DNA of 64,000 nucleotides, taken from assembly GCF_004833285.1 (NCBI RefSeq), contig NZ_STFG01000013.1, positions 341-64,340 on the forward strand, read 5' to 3'. This DNA comes from Lampropedia puyangensis (GTDB lineage Bacteria; Pseudomonadota; Gammaproteobacteria; Burkholderiales; Burkholderiaceae_C). The notes under the pieces are model-generated. The model made no database searches. It was given only the letters and a program-made list of their open reading frames with translations, and had not been told where the DNA came from. Below, in pieces: positions 26,667-35,897 of this stretch (position 1 is the stretch's first letter; each line of letters begins with the position of its first letter). A program made the translations under genes and the position numbers.

Positions 26667-28373
26667 TCATGCCGCGAATTTCAGGTGGTCTTGTGCAGGC
26701 GTTCGCTGTGCGGGATCGGACAGTGGTGTTGCGCCCAATTGCGGCAAGGCCGCCAGCAGCAGCTGCGTATAGGCATGTTGCGGGTGATTGAAAATGCCAT
26801 CGGCCGTGCCTTCTTCCACAATCTGCCCATCCTTCATGACCAGCACGCGATCCGCCAGATGGTGGATGACGCCCAGATCGTGCGAGATGAAGATGATGCT
26901 CAGGTCGTACTGCGCTTTCAGGTCGGCCAGCAAATCCAGAATCTGTGCCTGAATGCTCACATCAAGGGCGGAGACGGCTTCATCCAGAATCAGAATTTCC
27001 GGGTTCACCGCCAATGCGCGCGCAATCGCCACGCGCTGGCGTTGACCGCCAGAGAGGTGCAGCGGGTAGGCATTCAGGTGGCGCTCGTCAAGCCCCACGG
27101 TGTGCAGCAGTTGCAGCACGTCTTCACGCCGTGCTTTGCCATTGCCGTGCAGATTCAATACATCGGTGAGGATGCGTTTGACCGTCCAGCGCGGGTCAAA
27201 CGAGCTGTAGGGGTCTTGGTAGACCATCGCAATTTGCCCGCGCACCCGGCGTTTCTCTTGCTGATCGGCCTTGAGCCATTCGGCACCGCGGTAGAGCACG
27301 GCGCCTTCGTCATGGCTGGTCAGGCCCAGCAGCACACGCGCTACGGTGCTTTTGCCCGAGCCGGATGCCCCCACAATGCCCAGCACTTCACCTTTGCGCA
27401 GTTGCAAGGAGACTTGGCGCAGCGCGTGGATGGTCTGCCCATCCGGCGCGTTGTAGGCTTTGCTCAGGTTTTGTGCTTCAAGTACGGTGGTGCTCGCATC
27501 GCCTTGCGTGGCCGTGTTGGCGGGTTTCGAGGCGTTGAATACCGCGGGAGTCGTGCTCAAGCGCTGGCCGCGTGTAGAAGGGCCGGGGATGGCTTTGATC
27601 AGTGCCTGCGTGTATGGGTGTTGCGGGTTGCCCAGCACCTGCGAAGTGGGGCCAGACTCCAGAATTTCACCACCTTTCATGACCAGAATCCGATCAGCCA
27701 GCCGTGCCACAACAGACAGATCATGGCTGATGAGAATCAGGCTGGTGCCGTGTGCAATCAGGCCTTGCAGCACTTGTAGCACTTGTGCTTGCACCAGCAC
27801 ATCCAGCGCAGTGGTTGGTTCATCGGCAATGATGATGGGCGGGTGCAGTGCCAGTGCCGTGGCAATCAGTGCCCGCTGGCGCAGTCCGCCGGAGAGTTCG
27901 CCGGGGTATTGGTCTTTGCGCACTTCCGGTTGCGGCACGCCCACTTCTGTCAGCAGCTCGATGATTCGGCTTTCAATCTGCACTTTGTTGAGTGGCAGAT
28001 GGGCTTTCAGTGCTTCGGTAATTTCGCGGCGCACAGGTTGCAACGGATCGAGCGATACCAGCGCATCCTGCAGTACATAGCCAACGCGTGAACCGCGCAG
28101 TTGCCGCCAGTCGCGCGCACTGGCTTGGCGCAGGTCTTGCTGGCGGTAGCGCAGTACATCAGCTTTGACAATCGCGTTTTCGCCAGCCAGCCCAAGCAAA
28201 GCGCGTGTGGCCACGGTTTTGCCGGAACCGGATTCGCCCACAATCGCTACGGTTTCGCCTTTGTAGAGCTGCAGGCTGAAGTTGCTGACGATATGGCGGT
28301 AGCCATCGGGCGTCTGGAAGCCCACGTTCAGGTTCTGTGCTTCCAGCAAAATTTCGCGGGTGGGTTCACTCAT
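26667..28373 (-). CDS. Dual-ATPase subunit of a dipeptide/nickel-type ABC importer
   Basis: The 568-residue protein has two complete ABC ATPase modules in one chain, as in GsiA/DppDF fusions. The first has Walker A GESGSGKT and signature LSGGLRQRA, the second has GASGSGKST and LSGGQRQRV, and both have Walker B (IIIADEPTTAL, ILILDEAVSAL). It energises import by the permeases encoded upstream. ATG 28373 overlaps the permease stop (ATGA), so translation is coupled. The 49 in-frame residues upstream lie inside the permease gene and are discounted. Confidence 0.92.
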   Translation of the reverse strand: MSEPTREILLEAQNLNVGFQTPDGYRHIVSNFSLQLYKGETVAIVGESGSGKTVATRALLGLAGENAIVKADVLRYRQQDLRQASARDWRQLRGSRVGYVLQDALVSLDPLQPVRREITEALKAHLPLNKVQIESRIIELLTEVGVPQPEVRKDQYPGELSGGLRQRALIATALALHPPIIIADEPTTALDVLVQAQVLQVLQGLIAHGTSLILISHDLSVVARLADRILVMKGGEILESGPTSQVLGNPQHPYTQALIKAIPGPSTRGQRLSTTPAVFNASKPANTATQGDASTTVLEAQNLSKAYNAPDGQTIHALRQVSLQLRKGEVLGIVGASGSGKSTVARVLLGLTSHDEGAVLYRGAEWLKADQQEKRRVRGQIAMVYQDPYSSFDPRWTVKRILTDVLNLHGNGKARREDVLQLLHTVGLDERHLNAYPLHLSGGQRQRVAIARALAVNPEILILDEAVSALDVSIQAQILDLLADLKAQYDLSIIFISHDLGVIHHLADRVLVMKDGQIVEEGTADGIFNHPQHAYTQLLLAALPQLGATPLSDPAQRTPAQDHLKFAA

Positions 28374-29263
28374 GTTCTGGCTCCTTCCGAACGGGCTTGG
28401 ATGTAGCTGAAAAGGGTGGAAAAACTCAATGCAACCAGAACCACAGCGGTGCCAGGCACGATCATCAACCAAGGCGCTTCCAGTAGTTGCGCTTTGCCGG
28501 CGGCCAGCAGTGCGCCCCATTCAGAAGAGGGTGGTTTGACGCCCAAACCTAGAAATGACAGGCTGGATGACCAGACAATCGACTTGCCAATGCCGAGGCC
28601 AGTTACTGGAATCAACGGCCGAATGGCATTGGGGATGATGTGTTGCAACAGCACGCGGGCGCGTGAGTGGCCCAGCGCTGTGGCAGCCTCTACATACGCA
28701 CTGGTGCGCACTAATAGCGTTTGGCCGCGCACCAGTCGGGCGTAGCCTGGGGCTGAGCCAATGCCCACGGCAATGGCCACATTCAACGGGCTTTGGCCCA
28801 GAATGGTGACGAACATCAGCGCCACCAGCAAAGTCGGGAAGCTGAGCAGAATTTCAATGAATCGATCTACCGCGCTGCGGGTGAGTGGCGGCGTGAGTGC
28901 GGCGAGAAACCCCAGCGGTACGGCCAGCACAATGGCAATCAGCATGGCTAACAGGCCAATCAAGAAAGACTCGCGTGCGCCATAAACAATGCGTGAATAC
29001 AAGTCACGGCCAATCTCGTCCGTGCCAAACCAGTGCTGGGCCGAAAAAGGCGCCAAAGTATTGAGCAAATCCGTATCCAGCGGCGAGTAACGCACCAGCG
29101 TACCCGGTGCAATGGCCGCCCATGCGGTGAACAGCAGCACCGCAGCGCTGATCCACACTAGAAAAGGTGCGCGACGGACCTCGCGCAGAAGGCGTTGGCT
29201 TGCAGCGCGTGTGGCAGTCTGGAAGGCGGTTGGCGATGCCAGCGTCAATTCTGTCGAAGCCAT
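28370..29263 (-). CDS. ABC importer permease, DppC-like
   Basis: The 297-residue inner-membrane protein has about six transmembrane segments. It shows the peptide/nickel permease pattern HWFGTDEIGRDLYSRIVYGA near the N-terminus and the EAA-like loop AATALGHSRARVLLQHIIPN that contacts the ATPase. It pairs with the DppB-like permease one base upstream and overlaps the ATPase gene by 4 bp. The substrate is defined by the two binding proteins upstream, not by this subunit. Confidence 0.92.
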   Translation of the reverse strand: MASTELTLASPTAFQTATRAASQRLLREVRRAPFLVWISAAVLLFTAWAAIAPGTLVRYSPLDTDLLNTLAPFSAQHWFGTDEIGRDLYSRIVYGARESFLIGLLAMLIAIVLAVPLGFLAALTPPLTRSAVDRFIEILLSFPTLLVALMFVTILGQSPLNVAIAVGIGSAPGYARLVRGQTLLVRTSAYVEAATALGHSRARVLLQHIIPNAIRPLIPVTGLGIGKSIVWSSSLSFLGLGVKPPSSEWGALLAAGKAQLLEAPWLMIVPGTAVVLVALSFSTLFSYIQARSEGART

Positions 29264-29264
29264 A

Positions 29265-30290
29265 TCAATTCGCTCCTTCGTAGTTCAGGCGCACGCGTGG
29301 GTCCACCACGGTGTAGAGCCAGTCGGTCACAAAAGTCAGCACCACATACACGAGGCTGACGATCAGGATGATTCCGGAGATCAGTTCGAACTCTTTCAAC
29401 TCGACGGCACTGACCAGCAATGCGCCAATGCCGGGGCGTGAGAACACGTTTTCAACAATCACCGCACCAGACACCAGCGCACCAAGCGCCCAGCCAGACA
29501 AGGTGATACCGGGGATCAAAGCCGGGCGCAGCGCATGCACCACGCGCACGCGCAAATCAGCCGTGCCGCGTGCGCGCGACGACAGCACATGCGGCTGCTG
29601 CAAGGCACGTTCATATTCGGCACGAATGGCTTGCCCCAGAAAGCCTGCCAGCGGCAAAGCCAGCGTGATGGCCGGCAACCAAAGCCCAGCCAATGCAGAA
29701 CCACCAACGACCGGGAACCAGTCCAGCCGTACGGCGAAAAACAATAAGAGCAGCAAGCCCAGCCAGTAATGCGGCATGCCTGCGAGCAAGGCTTCGATGG
29801 CCGCGCCGAAACGGGAAATCCGGTTGCTGCGCCCGGCCGTGGCAACGACCCAGAACAACGTGATGAGCCAGGCAAACACAATTGCCACCGCCGTTAACTG
29901 CGCCGTAGCACCTATTTGCTCCCCAATCATCTCGGTCACGGGGCGGCGCGATTGCAAGGCAATGCCCAAGTCGCCGCGTACCACGCCACCAAGATAGTCG
30001 GCGTATTGCACCAGCAGCGGGCGGTCAAAACCAAACTCGGCATTGATCGGGGCCAGTTCTTCGGGCGTGCGTTCCACGCTTTGGCCTTCATACACATTGA
30101 GGTAAATCGTGGCGCGGTCGCCCGGCAGCACCACTTGTGCGAAGAACAGCAAAGTGACGGTAATCCAGAGCGTGACCAAGGCCTGTGCCAAGCGCGTCAA
30201 GATGGTTTTGGTGCGCAGGCTTCGGGCGCTTGCCTTGGCTGCGGGTGTCGCTGGAACGCTGGCAGGTGATGCAATGGTTTGAGCGGTCAT
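29265..30290 (-). CDS. ABC importer permease, DppB-like
   Basis: The 341-residue inner-membrane permease has a long periplasmic region after the first helix (PINAEFGFDRPLLVQYADYLGG then VVRGDLGIALQSRRPV). This pattern is typical of DppB/OppB-type subunits, as are the cytoplasmic loop and C-terminal helix with VDPRVRLNYEGAN. I start at ATG 30290 with AGGA upstream. A longer frame reaches 30368 but covers the gap after the binding-protein gene. It is in one transcript with the DppC-like gene (1-bp gap). Confidence 0.9.
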   Translation of the reverse strand: MTAQTIASPASVPATPAAKASARSLRTKTILTRLAQALVTLWITVTLLFFAQVVLPGDRATIYLNVYEGQSVERTPEELAPINAEFGFDRPLLVQYADYLGGVVRGDLGIALQSRRPVTEMIGEQIGATAQLTAVAIVFAWLITLFWVVATAGRSNRISRFGAAIEALLAGMPHYWLGLLLLLFFAVRLDWFPVVGGSALAGLWLPAITLALPLAGFLGQAIRAEYERALQQPHVLSSRARGTADLRVRVVHALRPALIPGITLSGWALGALVSGAVIVENVFSRPGIGALLVSAVELKEFELISGIILIVSLVYVVLTFVTDWLYTVVDPRVRLNYEGAN

Positions 30291-30371
30291 GGTCTTGTCC
30301 TGTAAGGGCATCAGCATGGCGCTGCATGCAGCCGATTCGGCAATAAAGCTTTCATCGGCTGCGTGCAAGGC

Positions 30372-32009
30372 TTAGTCTTTTTTGACTTCGTAGAACACCG
30401 GTGTGTCGGTGTTGTGGGCCAATCCTTTCAGGTATTTGTGGCCCACCAGGTTGTAGGCCGAGCCGTAAAAGCCCAGGGCCAGAGCCTCGTCACTGATGTG
30501 CTGCTGCAGCGATTGAAACTTCTTGGTGCGTGCAGCCGGGTCAGTTTCTTCATGCGCGGCGATGATGGCCTCTTGGAACTTCCAGTCCTTGGAGCGCACA
30601 CGGTTGTGCGGATTGGGGCTGCCGCCATCGGTGGCATATTGGTTGAGTTGCTGGCGACCGTAAATAGTCGACGTGTTGGTGTTCTCTCCAGCGGGCCGGT
30701 AGTTGATGGAAAGCACCGTGGGTGCGTACAGCGTCCAGTAGCCCTGCACGATGTCGTATTCGTCGGCCTTGGTGTAGCGCCCTGCAGCCAGTTCGGTTTG
30801 CGTCAGCAGGAAGGTGTTGAGCTTGATGCCCACCTTCTTGACTTCGGCCTGCAGCGCTTGTGCTGCAATCAAGCCTTCGCCATTGACCACGGTCGGGAAC
30901 AGTGGCAGCACAATCTCCAACACCTTGCCATCGCTGTTGACGCGGTAGCCTTCTGCATTGAGTTTGTCGTAGCCGGCTTCTTCCAGCAGCTTCACGGCTT
31001 TGACCGGATCATGCGGGTAGGCGCTGTCGAGGTTCAGGTATTCCTGCGTGGTTTTGGAGTAAGCCCCGTTGCCTTCATACGGCACGGCACCACGGAACAC
31101 GCTTTCCACAATCTGTTGGCGGTTGCTGGCGTAGGCAAAGGCCTGGCGAATGCGCTTGTCGGTGAACGGGCCTGCCTCCACGTTGAGTGACAGCGCCTGG
31201 TTGCGCCCCGGAGCTAGGCGTTGCGAAGTCAGGTACTTGCTTTGTGCTTCTTTCCACTTCACGGATGGTGGTTCGTAAATCAGATCGGCTTCACCTTTCT
31301 CCAGCGCAAGCCAGCGTGCATTGCTGTCCGGTACGAATTTCCAACGCACGGTTTTTAAGTAGGCTGGGCCGCCATGCGAGCCTTGCGGGCCCCATTGGTA
31401 AGCGTCGTTGCGCTCGAACACGATTTCTTCACCGTGTTTCCATTCTTTAAGTGTGAACGGGCCGCTGCCGATCGGCTTTTCACCAATGTCTTTCAGGTCA
31501 CGATCCAGCGAAGGGCTGGAGTTGATGCCGAACAACGCGCTGGAGAGAATATCGGCCAGATACGGCTGCGGCACGGTGGTGTGGAATTCCACGGTGTGCG
31601 CGTCCACCGCCTTGGCTTCTTTGAAGAAGGAATCGGGCACCGAGGTGGACAGCTTGATCCAGAAATCAAAGTTCTTCGCTACGGTAGCCGCATCGAGTTT
31701 GGTGCCATCAGTAAATACCACGTCATCGCGCAGCTTGAAAGTCCAGACGGTGCCGTCTTGCTTCCACTCTGTGGCCAGCCATGGGTGCAGTTGGTTGTTC
31801 TCATCCAGATAGACCAAGCTATCTAACACGTTGCGCTTGGGGTAGGTGGCCTGCGTCCACCACTGGAAGAGCGACTTGGACTCGATCGAGTGCAGGTAAA
31901 TCAGCGTATCGTTTTGCTTTTGAGCCGGTGTTTGTGCGATTAAGGGCGTATGGCCTAGCAGCGCCGTCAAGGCGAGCGTTGTGAATACGGTGCGACGGGA
32001 AAACTTCAT
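30372..32009 (-). CDS. Periplasmic substrate-binding protein of ABC importer (SBP family 5), copy 2
   Basis: The 545-residue solute-binding protein has a signal peptide (MKFSRRTVFTTLALTALLGH) and the family 5 body (VLDSLVYLDENNQLHPWLAT, IGSGPFTLKEWKHGEEIVFE). It is clearly paralogous along its whole length to the neighbouring protein at 32038. No lipobox Cys is visible, so it should be soluble in the periplasm. It was probably created by tandem duplication. Whether both copies feed the same permease or bind different ligands is open. Confidence 0.92.
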   Translation of the reverse strand: MKFSRRTVFTTLALTALLGHTPLIAQTPAQKQNDTLIYLHSIESKSLFQWWTQATYPKRNVLDSLVYLDENNQLHPWLATEWKQDGTVWTFKLRDDVVFTDGTKLDAATVAKNFDFWIKLSTSVPDSFFKEAKAVDAHTVEFHTTVPQPYLADILSSALFGINSSPSLDRDLKDIGEKPIGSGPFTLKEWKHGEEIVFERNDAYQWGPQGSHGGPAYLKTVRWKFVPDSNARWLALEKGEADLIYEPPSVKWKEAQSKYLTSQRLAPGRNQALSLNVEAGPFTDKRIRQAFAYASNRQQIVESVFRGAVPYEGNGAYSKTTQEYLNLDSAYPHDPVKAVKLLEEAGYDKLNAEGYRVNSDGKVLEIVLPLFPTVVNGEGLIAAQALQAEVKKVGIKLNTFLLTQTELAAGRYTKADEYDIVQGYWTLYAPTVLSINYRPAGENTNTSTIYGRQQLNQYATDGGSPNPHNRVRSKDWKFQEAIIAAHEETDPAARTKKFQSLQQHISDEALALGFYGSAYNLVGHKYLKGLAHNTDTPVFYEVKKD

Positions 32010-32037
32010 GGTGTGGATGCTCCGAGAGAATTGCGGC

Positions 32038-33675
32038 TTAGTTCTTTTTGATTTCGTAGAACTGCGGGCCAAAAATGCTGTGAATCAAGCCGTTGACGTA
32101 GGGCTGACCGGCTAGGTTGTAGGCCGATGCATAAAACCCCAGCGCCAGGGCTTCATCACTGATGTGCTGCTGAATGGCCTGCAACTGTTGTTTGCGCTGT
32201 GCCGGGTCGGTTTGTTCGTGCGCAGCGATGATGGATTCCTGCAGTTTCCAATCGTTGGAGCGCACGCGGTTGTGCGGATTCGGGTTCCCATCCACCGCAG
32301 CAAACTGGTTCAGTTGCTGGCGGCCATAAATGGTCGAAGGTTGGGTATTGACCCCCGCAGGCCGGTAGTTGATGGACAGCACGGTAGGCGCATACCATGT
32401 CCAGTAGCCTTGCACGATGTCGTATTCATCGGCCTTGGTGTAGCGCCCGGCGGCCAACTCTGTCTGTGTCAGTACAAAAGCGTTGAGCTTAATGCCCACC
32501 TTTTTGACTTCCGCCTGCAGCGCTTGCGCGGCAATCACGCCTTCAGCATTGACGACGGTGGGGTAGAGCGGGAACACCACCTCCAGCACTTTGCCATCGC
32601 TGTTGACGCGGTAGCCTTCGGCATTGAGTTTGGTGTAGCCGGCTTCTTCCAGCAGTTCAATAGCTTTGGCTGGGTTATAGCCATATTCGCTATTCAGATC
32701 CAAGTAGTCTTGCGTGGTTTGCGAGTAGGCACCGTTGCCTTCAAACGGAATGGCGCCACGGAACACGCTTTGCACAATCTGCTGTCGGTTGCTGGCATAG
32801 GCGAAAGCCTGGCGAATGCGCTTGTCGGCAAATGGGCCCGCTTCGACGTTGAGCGACAGTGTTTGGTTGCGCCCGGGTGCCAGACGTTGCGATGTCAGGT
32901 ACTTGCCTTGCGCTTCTTGCCACTTGACGGAAGGTGGCTCCTGGATGAGGTCGGCCTCGCCTTTTTCCAATGCCAGCCAGCGGGCATTGGCATCCGGTAC
33001 AAACTTCCAGCGTACGGTCTTCAAATACGCTGGGCCTCCGTGGGTGCCTTCTGGGCCCCATTGGTAGGCATCGTTGCGCTCCAGAATGATTTCTTCGCCG
33101 CGTTTCCATTCCTTCAATGTGAAGGGGCCGCTGCCAATCGGGTTCTCGCCAATTTCTTTCAAGTCGCGGTCAAGCGATGGGCTGGAGTTGATGCCGAATG
33201 CTGTGCTGGAGAGTAAATCGGGCAGCCAAGGTTGTGCCACTGTGGTGTGAAACGCAATGGTGTGCGCATCGATCACTTTGGCTTCTTTGAAGAAAGAGTC
33301 AGGCACCGAGGTCGATATCTTCAACCAGAAGTTGAAGTTTTTGGCCACCGTGTCCGCATCAAGCTTGGAGCCATCGGTAAAGACCACATCATCGCGCAGC
33401 GTGAACGTCCAAACGGAGCCTTCTTGTTTCCATGACTTGGCCAGCCATGGGCGGAGTTTTTGCTCGCCGTCCAAATAGACCAAGCTATCCAGAATTTGTC
33501 TGCGCGGATACTCTGCTTGTGTCCACCATTGGTAGAGTGACTTGGGCTCAATCGAATGCAGGTAGACCAGTGTGTCAGATTGGTTTTGCAGGGCGGAATT
33601 GGCCAGTGCAGCAGGCGCCTGCACGATCGCAAGTGCCGTGGCCGCGAACAAAATGGTTTTGCGCAAAAGCATCAT
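32038..33675 (-). CDS. Periplasmic substrate-binding protein of ABC importer (SBP family 5), copy 1
   Basis: This 545-residue protein has the same length and the same landmarks as the next gene (SIEPKSLYQWWTQAEYPRRQ, QSTYGRQQLN-type C-terminal region, GSGPFTLKEWKRGEEIILE). A signal peptide ends near ALANSA. Two ATGs are adjacent at 33675 and 33672. GGAG lies 4 and 7 bases upstream respectively, so the second may be preferred. It is the first gene of the minus-strand importer/monooxygenase operon running to 23864. Differences from its copy concentrate in the C-terminal third and signal peptide. Confidence 0.92.
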   Translation of the reverse strand: MMLLRKTILFAATALAIVQAPAALANSALQNQSDTLVYLHSIEPKSLYQWWTQAEYPRRQILDSLVYLDGEQKLRPWLAKSWKQEGSVWTFTLRDDVVFTDGSKLDADTVAKNFNFWLKISTSVPDSFFKEAKVIDAHTIAFHTTVAQPWLPDLLSSTAFGINSSPSLDRDLKEIGENPIGSGPFTLKEWKRGEEIILERNDAYQWGPEGTHGGPAYLKTVRWKFVPDANARWLALEKGEADLIQEPPSVKWQEAQGKYLTSQRLAPGRNQTLSLNVEAGPFADKRIRQAFAYASNRQQIVQSVFRGAIPFEGNGAYSQTTQDYLDLNSEYGYNPAKAIELLEEAGYTKLNAEGYRVNSDGKVLEVVFPLYPTVVNAEGVIAAQALQAEVKKVGIKLNAFVLTQTELAAGRYTKADEYDIVQGYWTWYAPTVLSINYRPAGVNTQPSTIYGRQQLNQFAAVDGNPNPHNRVRSNDWKLQESIIAAHEQTDPAQRKQQLQAIQQHISDEALALGFYASAYNLAGQPYVNGLIHSIFGPQFYEIKKN

Positions 33676-34039
33676 GTAACTCCATTGATGGGGTGAATGT
33701 TTTGCGATTCTTGGGCCTCTGATATGACTTGCCTGTATAAGCAAAGGGCTTGCGCATCTTTGAAGAAATGAAGGCGCTTCGGTTTTGTGCGAAAACGCTT
33801 AACTTATTGTTTTTATTGAAGGGGTTTGCCCTTTGTTGTGCCTGTGTGGCATGAGCTTGTGCCAAGGATGTCTTAGGACATTGCGTCATAAGCTTGTGGG
33901 GGGTGGGTTGTGCGCCCCGTGCAAGGTTACCCCGTGCCCAAGGCCTTAGTAGTCAGCTGTCGTGACCTTTGAGTGCGCCACAGCTGTCTTGGTCAGCGAC
34001 AATGCCAACTCCACTATTGAAAATAAATTAGGAGTTCCT
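33676..34039. other. Divergent promoter region between the importer operon and the PheC-like gene
   Basis: No gene is supported in this 364-bp stretch. It must contain the promoter of the importer/monooxygenase operon (-) and that of the gene at 34040 (+). No operator is clear by eye. Confidence 0.45.
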
Positions 34040-34825
34040 ATGGCGATTCGCTCTTTTTCTTCTTGGCGTTTGTGCGCTGTTGCAGTAGCTGTGAGTCTGA
34101 GTTCGTTGGCTGCACACGCTGGCGAGCGGCTGGATGCCATCATGCAGGCCAAAGTACTGCGCGTGGGTACCCCGGGCGATTACCGCCCCTTCGCCATGAA
34201 AGTTGATGGCCAGTACGTAGGGCACGATATTGATGTGGTTGAAGCCATGGCCAAGGAGCTGGGCGTGAAAGTGGTGTACGTGGATACATCGTGGCCCAAG
34301 CTGATGGAGGACTTGCAAAGCAACCAATTTGATGTGGCTGTTGGCGGTATTACCCGCAATGTGGCGCGTATCAGCAAGGTGCAAATGCTGCCGGGGTATG
34401 CGCCTTTTGGCAAAGTGGCGTTGGTGCGTGCGGCAGACAAAGACCAGTTCACCAAGCCTGAGGACCTCAATCGCGCTTCAGTGCGCGTCATCAAAAATCC
34501 TGGTGGTACCAATGAGGCTTACGTGTTGCAGCACATGACTAATGCACAAATCAGCACGCATGAGAAAAACGCAGAAATCCCCGGCTTGATTGCAGAAGGA
34601 AAAGGGGATGTGATGATCACTGAAACCTACGAGGCGTTGCACTACAGCAAGGCAGATCCACGCTTGCATGCCGCTTACTTGGACAAAACCTTGACGCCGG
34701 TGAACCAGTTGGGTTTTATGCTGCCAGTGGATGACGCGGATTACGTGCGTGTGATGGAGTTCACCTGGGATGTATTGAGTTTGCGCGGCGAACTCAAAAA
34801 AGAAGCCCTGCAATGGTTGCAGTAA
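34040..34825 (+). CDS. Periplasmic amino-acid-binding-fold protein, PheC-like (cyclohexadienyl dehydratase or solute-binding protein)
   Basis: The 261-residue family 3 binding-fold protein has a signal peptide ending at AAHA. It shows several motifs of the periplasmic cyclohexadienyl dehydratase PheC in register: LRVGTPGDYRPFA, DTSWPKLMEDLQ, NPGGTNEAYV and GKGDVMITETYEA. PheC converts prephenate/arogenate to phenylpyruvate/phenylalanine. The same fold also serves as plain ABC binding proteins, so function is not settled. The ATG at 34040 has AGGAGTTCCT directly upstream, which fixes the start. No permease or ATPase gene follows, which favours the enzyme or an orphan binding protein. Confidence 0.82.
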   Translation: MAIRSFSSWRLCAVAVAVSLSSLAAHAGERLDAIMQAKVLRVGTPGDYRPFAMKVDGQYVGHDIDVVEAMAKELGVKVVYVDTSWPKLMEDLQSNQFDVAVGGITRNVARISKVQMLPGYAPFGKVALVRAADKDQFTKPEDLNRASVRVIKNPGGTNEAYVLQHMTNAQISTHEKNAEIPGLIAEGKGDVMITETYEALHYSKADPRLHAAYLDKTLTPVNQLGFMLPVDDADYVRVMEFTWDVLSLRGELKKEALQWLQ

Positions 34826-34839
34826 CAAGGGCGGGTGGC

Positions 34840-34866
34840 TGACCGTTTAGACCTGACCGTTTAGAC
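34840..34866. repeat. Short direct repeat after the PheC-like gene
   Basis: TGACCGTTTAGAC occurs twice, 14 bp apart, between the PheC-like gene and the FKBP gene. It may be a local slippage duplication with no known role. Confidence 0.5.
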
Positions 34867-34978
34867 GGCCACGAAGCCATGAATGCGGCAGCCGTGCCAA
34901 TGCGCCGACAAAGCGGCGCATGTTGCCACAATCCGTTGGTGGCGCGTTTGTGTTGCGCGCCTTGGTTGCAGCCTACGG

Positions 34979-35335
34979 TCACTGCGCGTCCACCAGTTCG
35001 ACGTCGAATTTCAAGGTGGCATTGGGAGGAATTACGCCGCCAGCACCCCGCGCGCCATAGCCCAATTCCGCAGGAATCAGCAAAGTGCGCTTGCCACCGA
35101 TTTTGATTCCTGCAATGCCTTCGTCCCAACCTTTGATCACTTGGCCAACGCCTAACGAAAAGGCAATAGGTTGGCCACGGTCATGGCTGGAGTCAAACTT
35201 CGCGCCTTGTTGACCGTCTGCAAATAACCAGCCGGTGTAGTGCACATGCACGTGCTGGCCAGGCTTGGCTTCAGCGCCAGTGCCCACTTCGGTGTCTTCG
35301 TATTGCAGGCCGGATGCGGTGGTGATGAAAGGCAT
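34979..35335 (-). CDS. FKBP-type peptidyl-prolyl cis-trans isomerase
   Basis: The 118-residue single-domain FKBP has HVHYTGWLFADGQQGAKFDS, the GQVIKGWDEGI core and GYGARGAGGVIPPNATLKFD. All binding-pocket regions of the fold are present. There is no signal peptide, so it is cytoplasmic. It speeds prolyl isomerisation in protein folding. It stands alone on the minus strand, convergent with the PheC-like gene. Confidence 0.94.
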   Translation of the reverse strand: MPFITTASGLQYEDTEVGTGAEAKPGQHVHVHYTGWLFADGQQGAKFDSSHDRGQPIAFSLGVGQVIKGWDEGIAGIKIGGKRTLLIPAELGYGARGAGGVIPPNATLKFDVELVDAQ

Positions 35336-35778
35336 AACAATTCCTTGAATGGGTTGATAAAGGCGAAAGTGTAATAGGGTGGTGTGGTCAGTGCGGTCTT
35401 CGTGCCGTGAAGAGCGTGTTGAGGATCTTCACGCAGTCGAGCAAGACTCAAAAAAATAGGAAACGCTGCCATGCGCTTTTGAGGGCCTTGCCTTTCGGGG
35501 GGAGTCCAAAAGGCGCGCTGCTTTTTTAAAAATACTGCGCCGTGCAGATAGCCCGACTGCGGTTTTTGCCGCGCATCGCTGCTGGCCGCTGTTCATGCTT
35601 TGCGCCGTTTGCCAAGCTTGGGCCATGCCGAAACGATGGCGCTGAAGTGGTGACCTCCGTAAAACCTACCTTCTATTGCTTGGTACTGCCATGCATTGCC
35701 TCAGTTGTTTGACACAAATTTGGCATCAATCAATGCACTGCAAGGCACCTATTCAGATACACCCCATAATCTTTAAAA
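35336..35778. other. Intergenic stretch at the left border of the accessory islet
   Basis: I see no supported gene in about 440 bp between the FKBP gene and the hipB operators. Small open frames here have no family signal. The FKBP promoter lies at its left end. Confidence 0.45.
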
Positions 35779-35894
35779 TCCTGCGATCATAGGATAATTT
35801 AAATATTTTGCTTGGATTTTTAAAAAATACCTGCGATCATAGGAATATTGATTCCAAGCCTCTTTGGATATTAATAAATCCTACGATCAAAGGA
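35779..35894. promoter_or_regulatory. Three HipB-type operators spaced exactly 50 bp
   Basis: TCCTGCGATCATAGGA (35779-35794), ACCTGCGATCATAGGA (35829-35844) and TCCTACGATCAAAGGA (35879-35894) share the form TCC-N10-GGA. This is akin to the HipB operator of E. coli, TATCC-N8-GGATA. Starts differ by exactly 50 bp. The third copy includes the AGGA ribosome-binding site of hipB. A looser palindrome TCCAAGCCTCTTTGGA lies at 35853-35868. Confidence 0.8.
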
Positions 35895-35897
35895 ATT

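Noticed and set aside
26604-27779. 391-codon plus-strand open frame opposite the double ATPase
   Set aside because: It is a complement of the ABC ATPase coding strand and has no family signal.
32164-33216. 350-codon plus-strand open frame opposite the binding-protein gene
   Set aside because: It is antisense to a well-supported binding protein. A similar open frame lies opposite the duplicate gene, as expected for shared codon bias.
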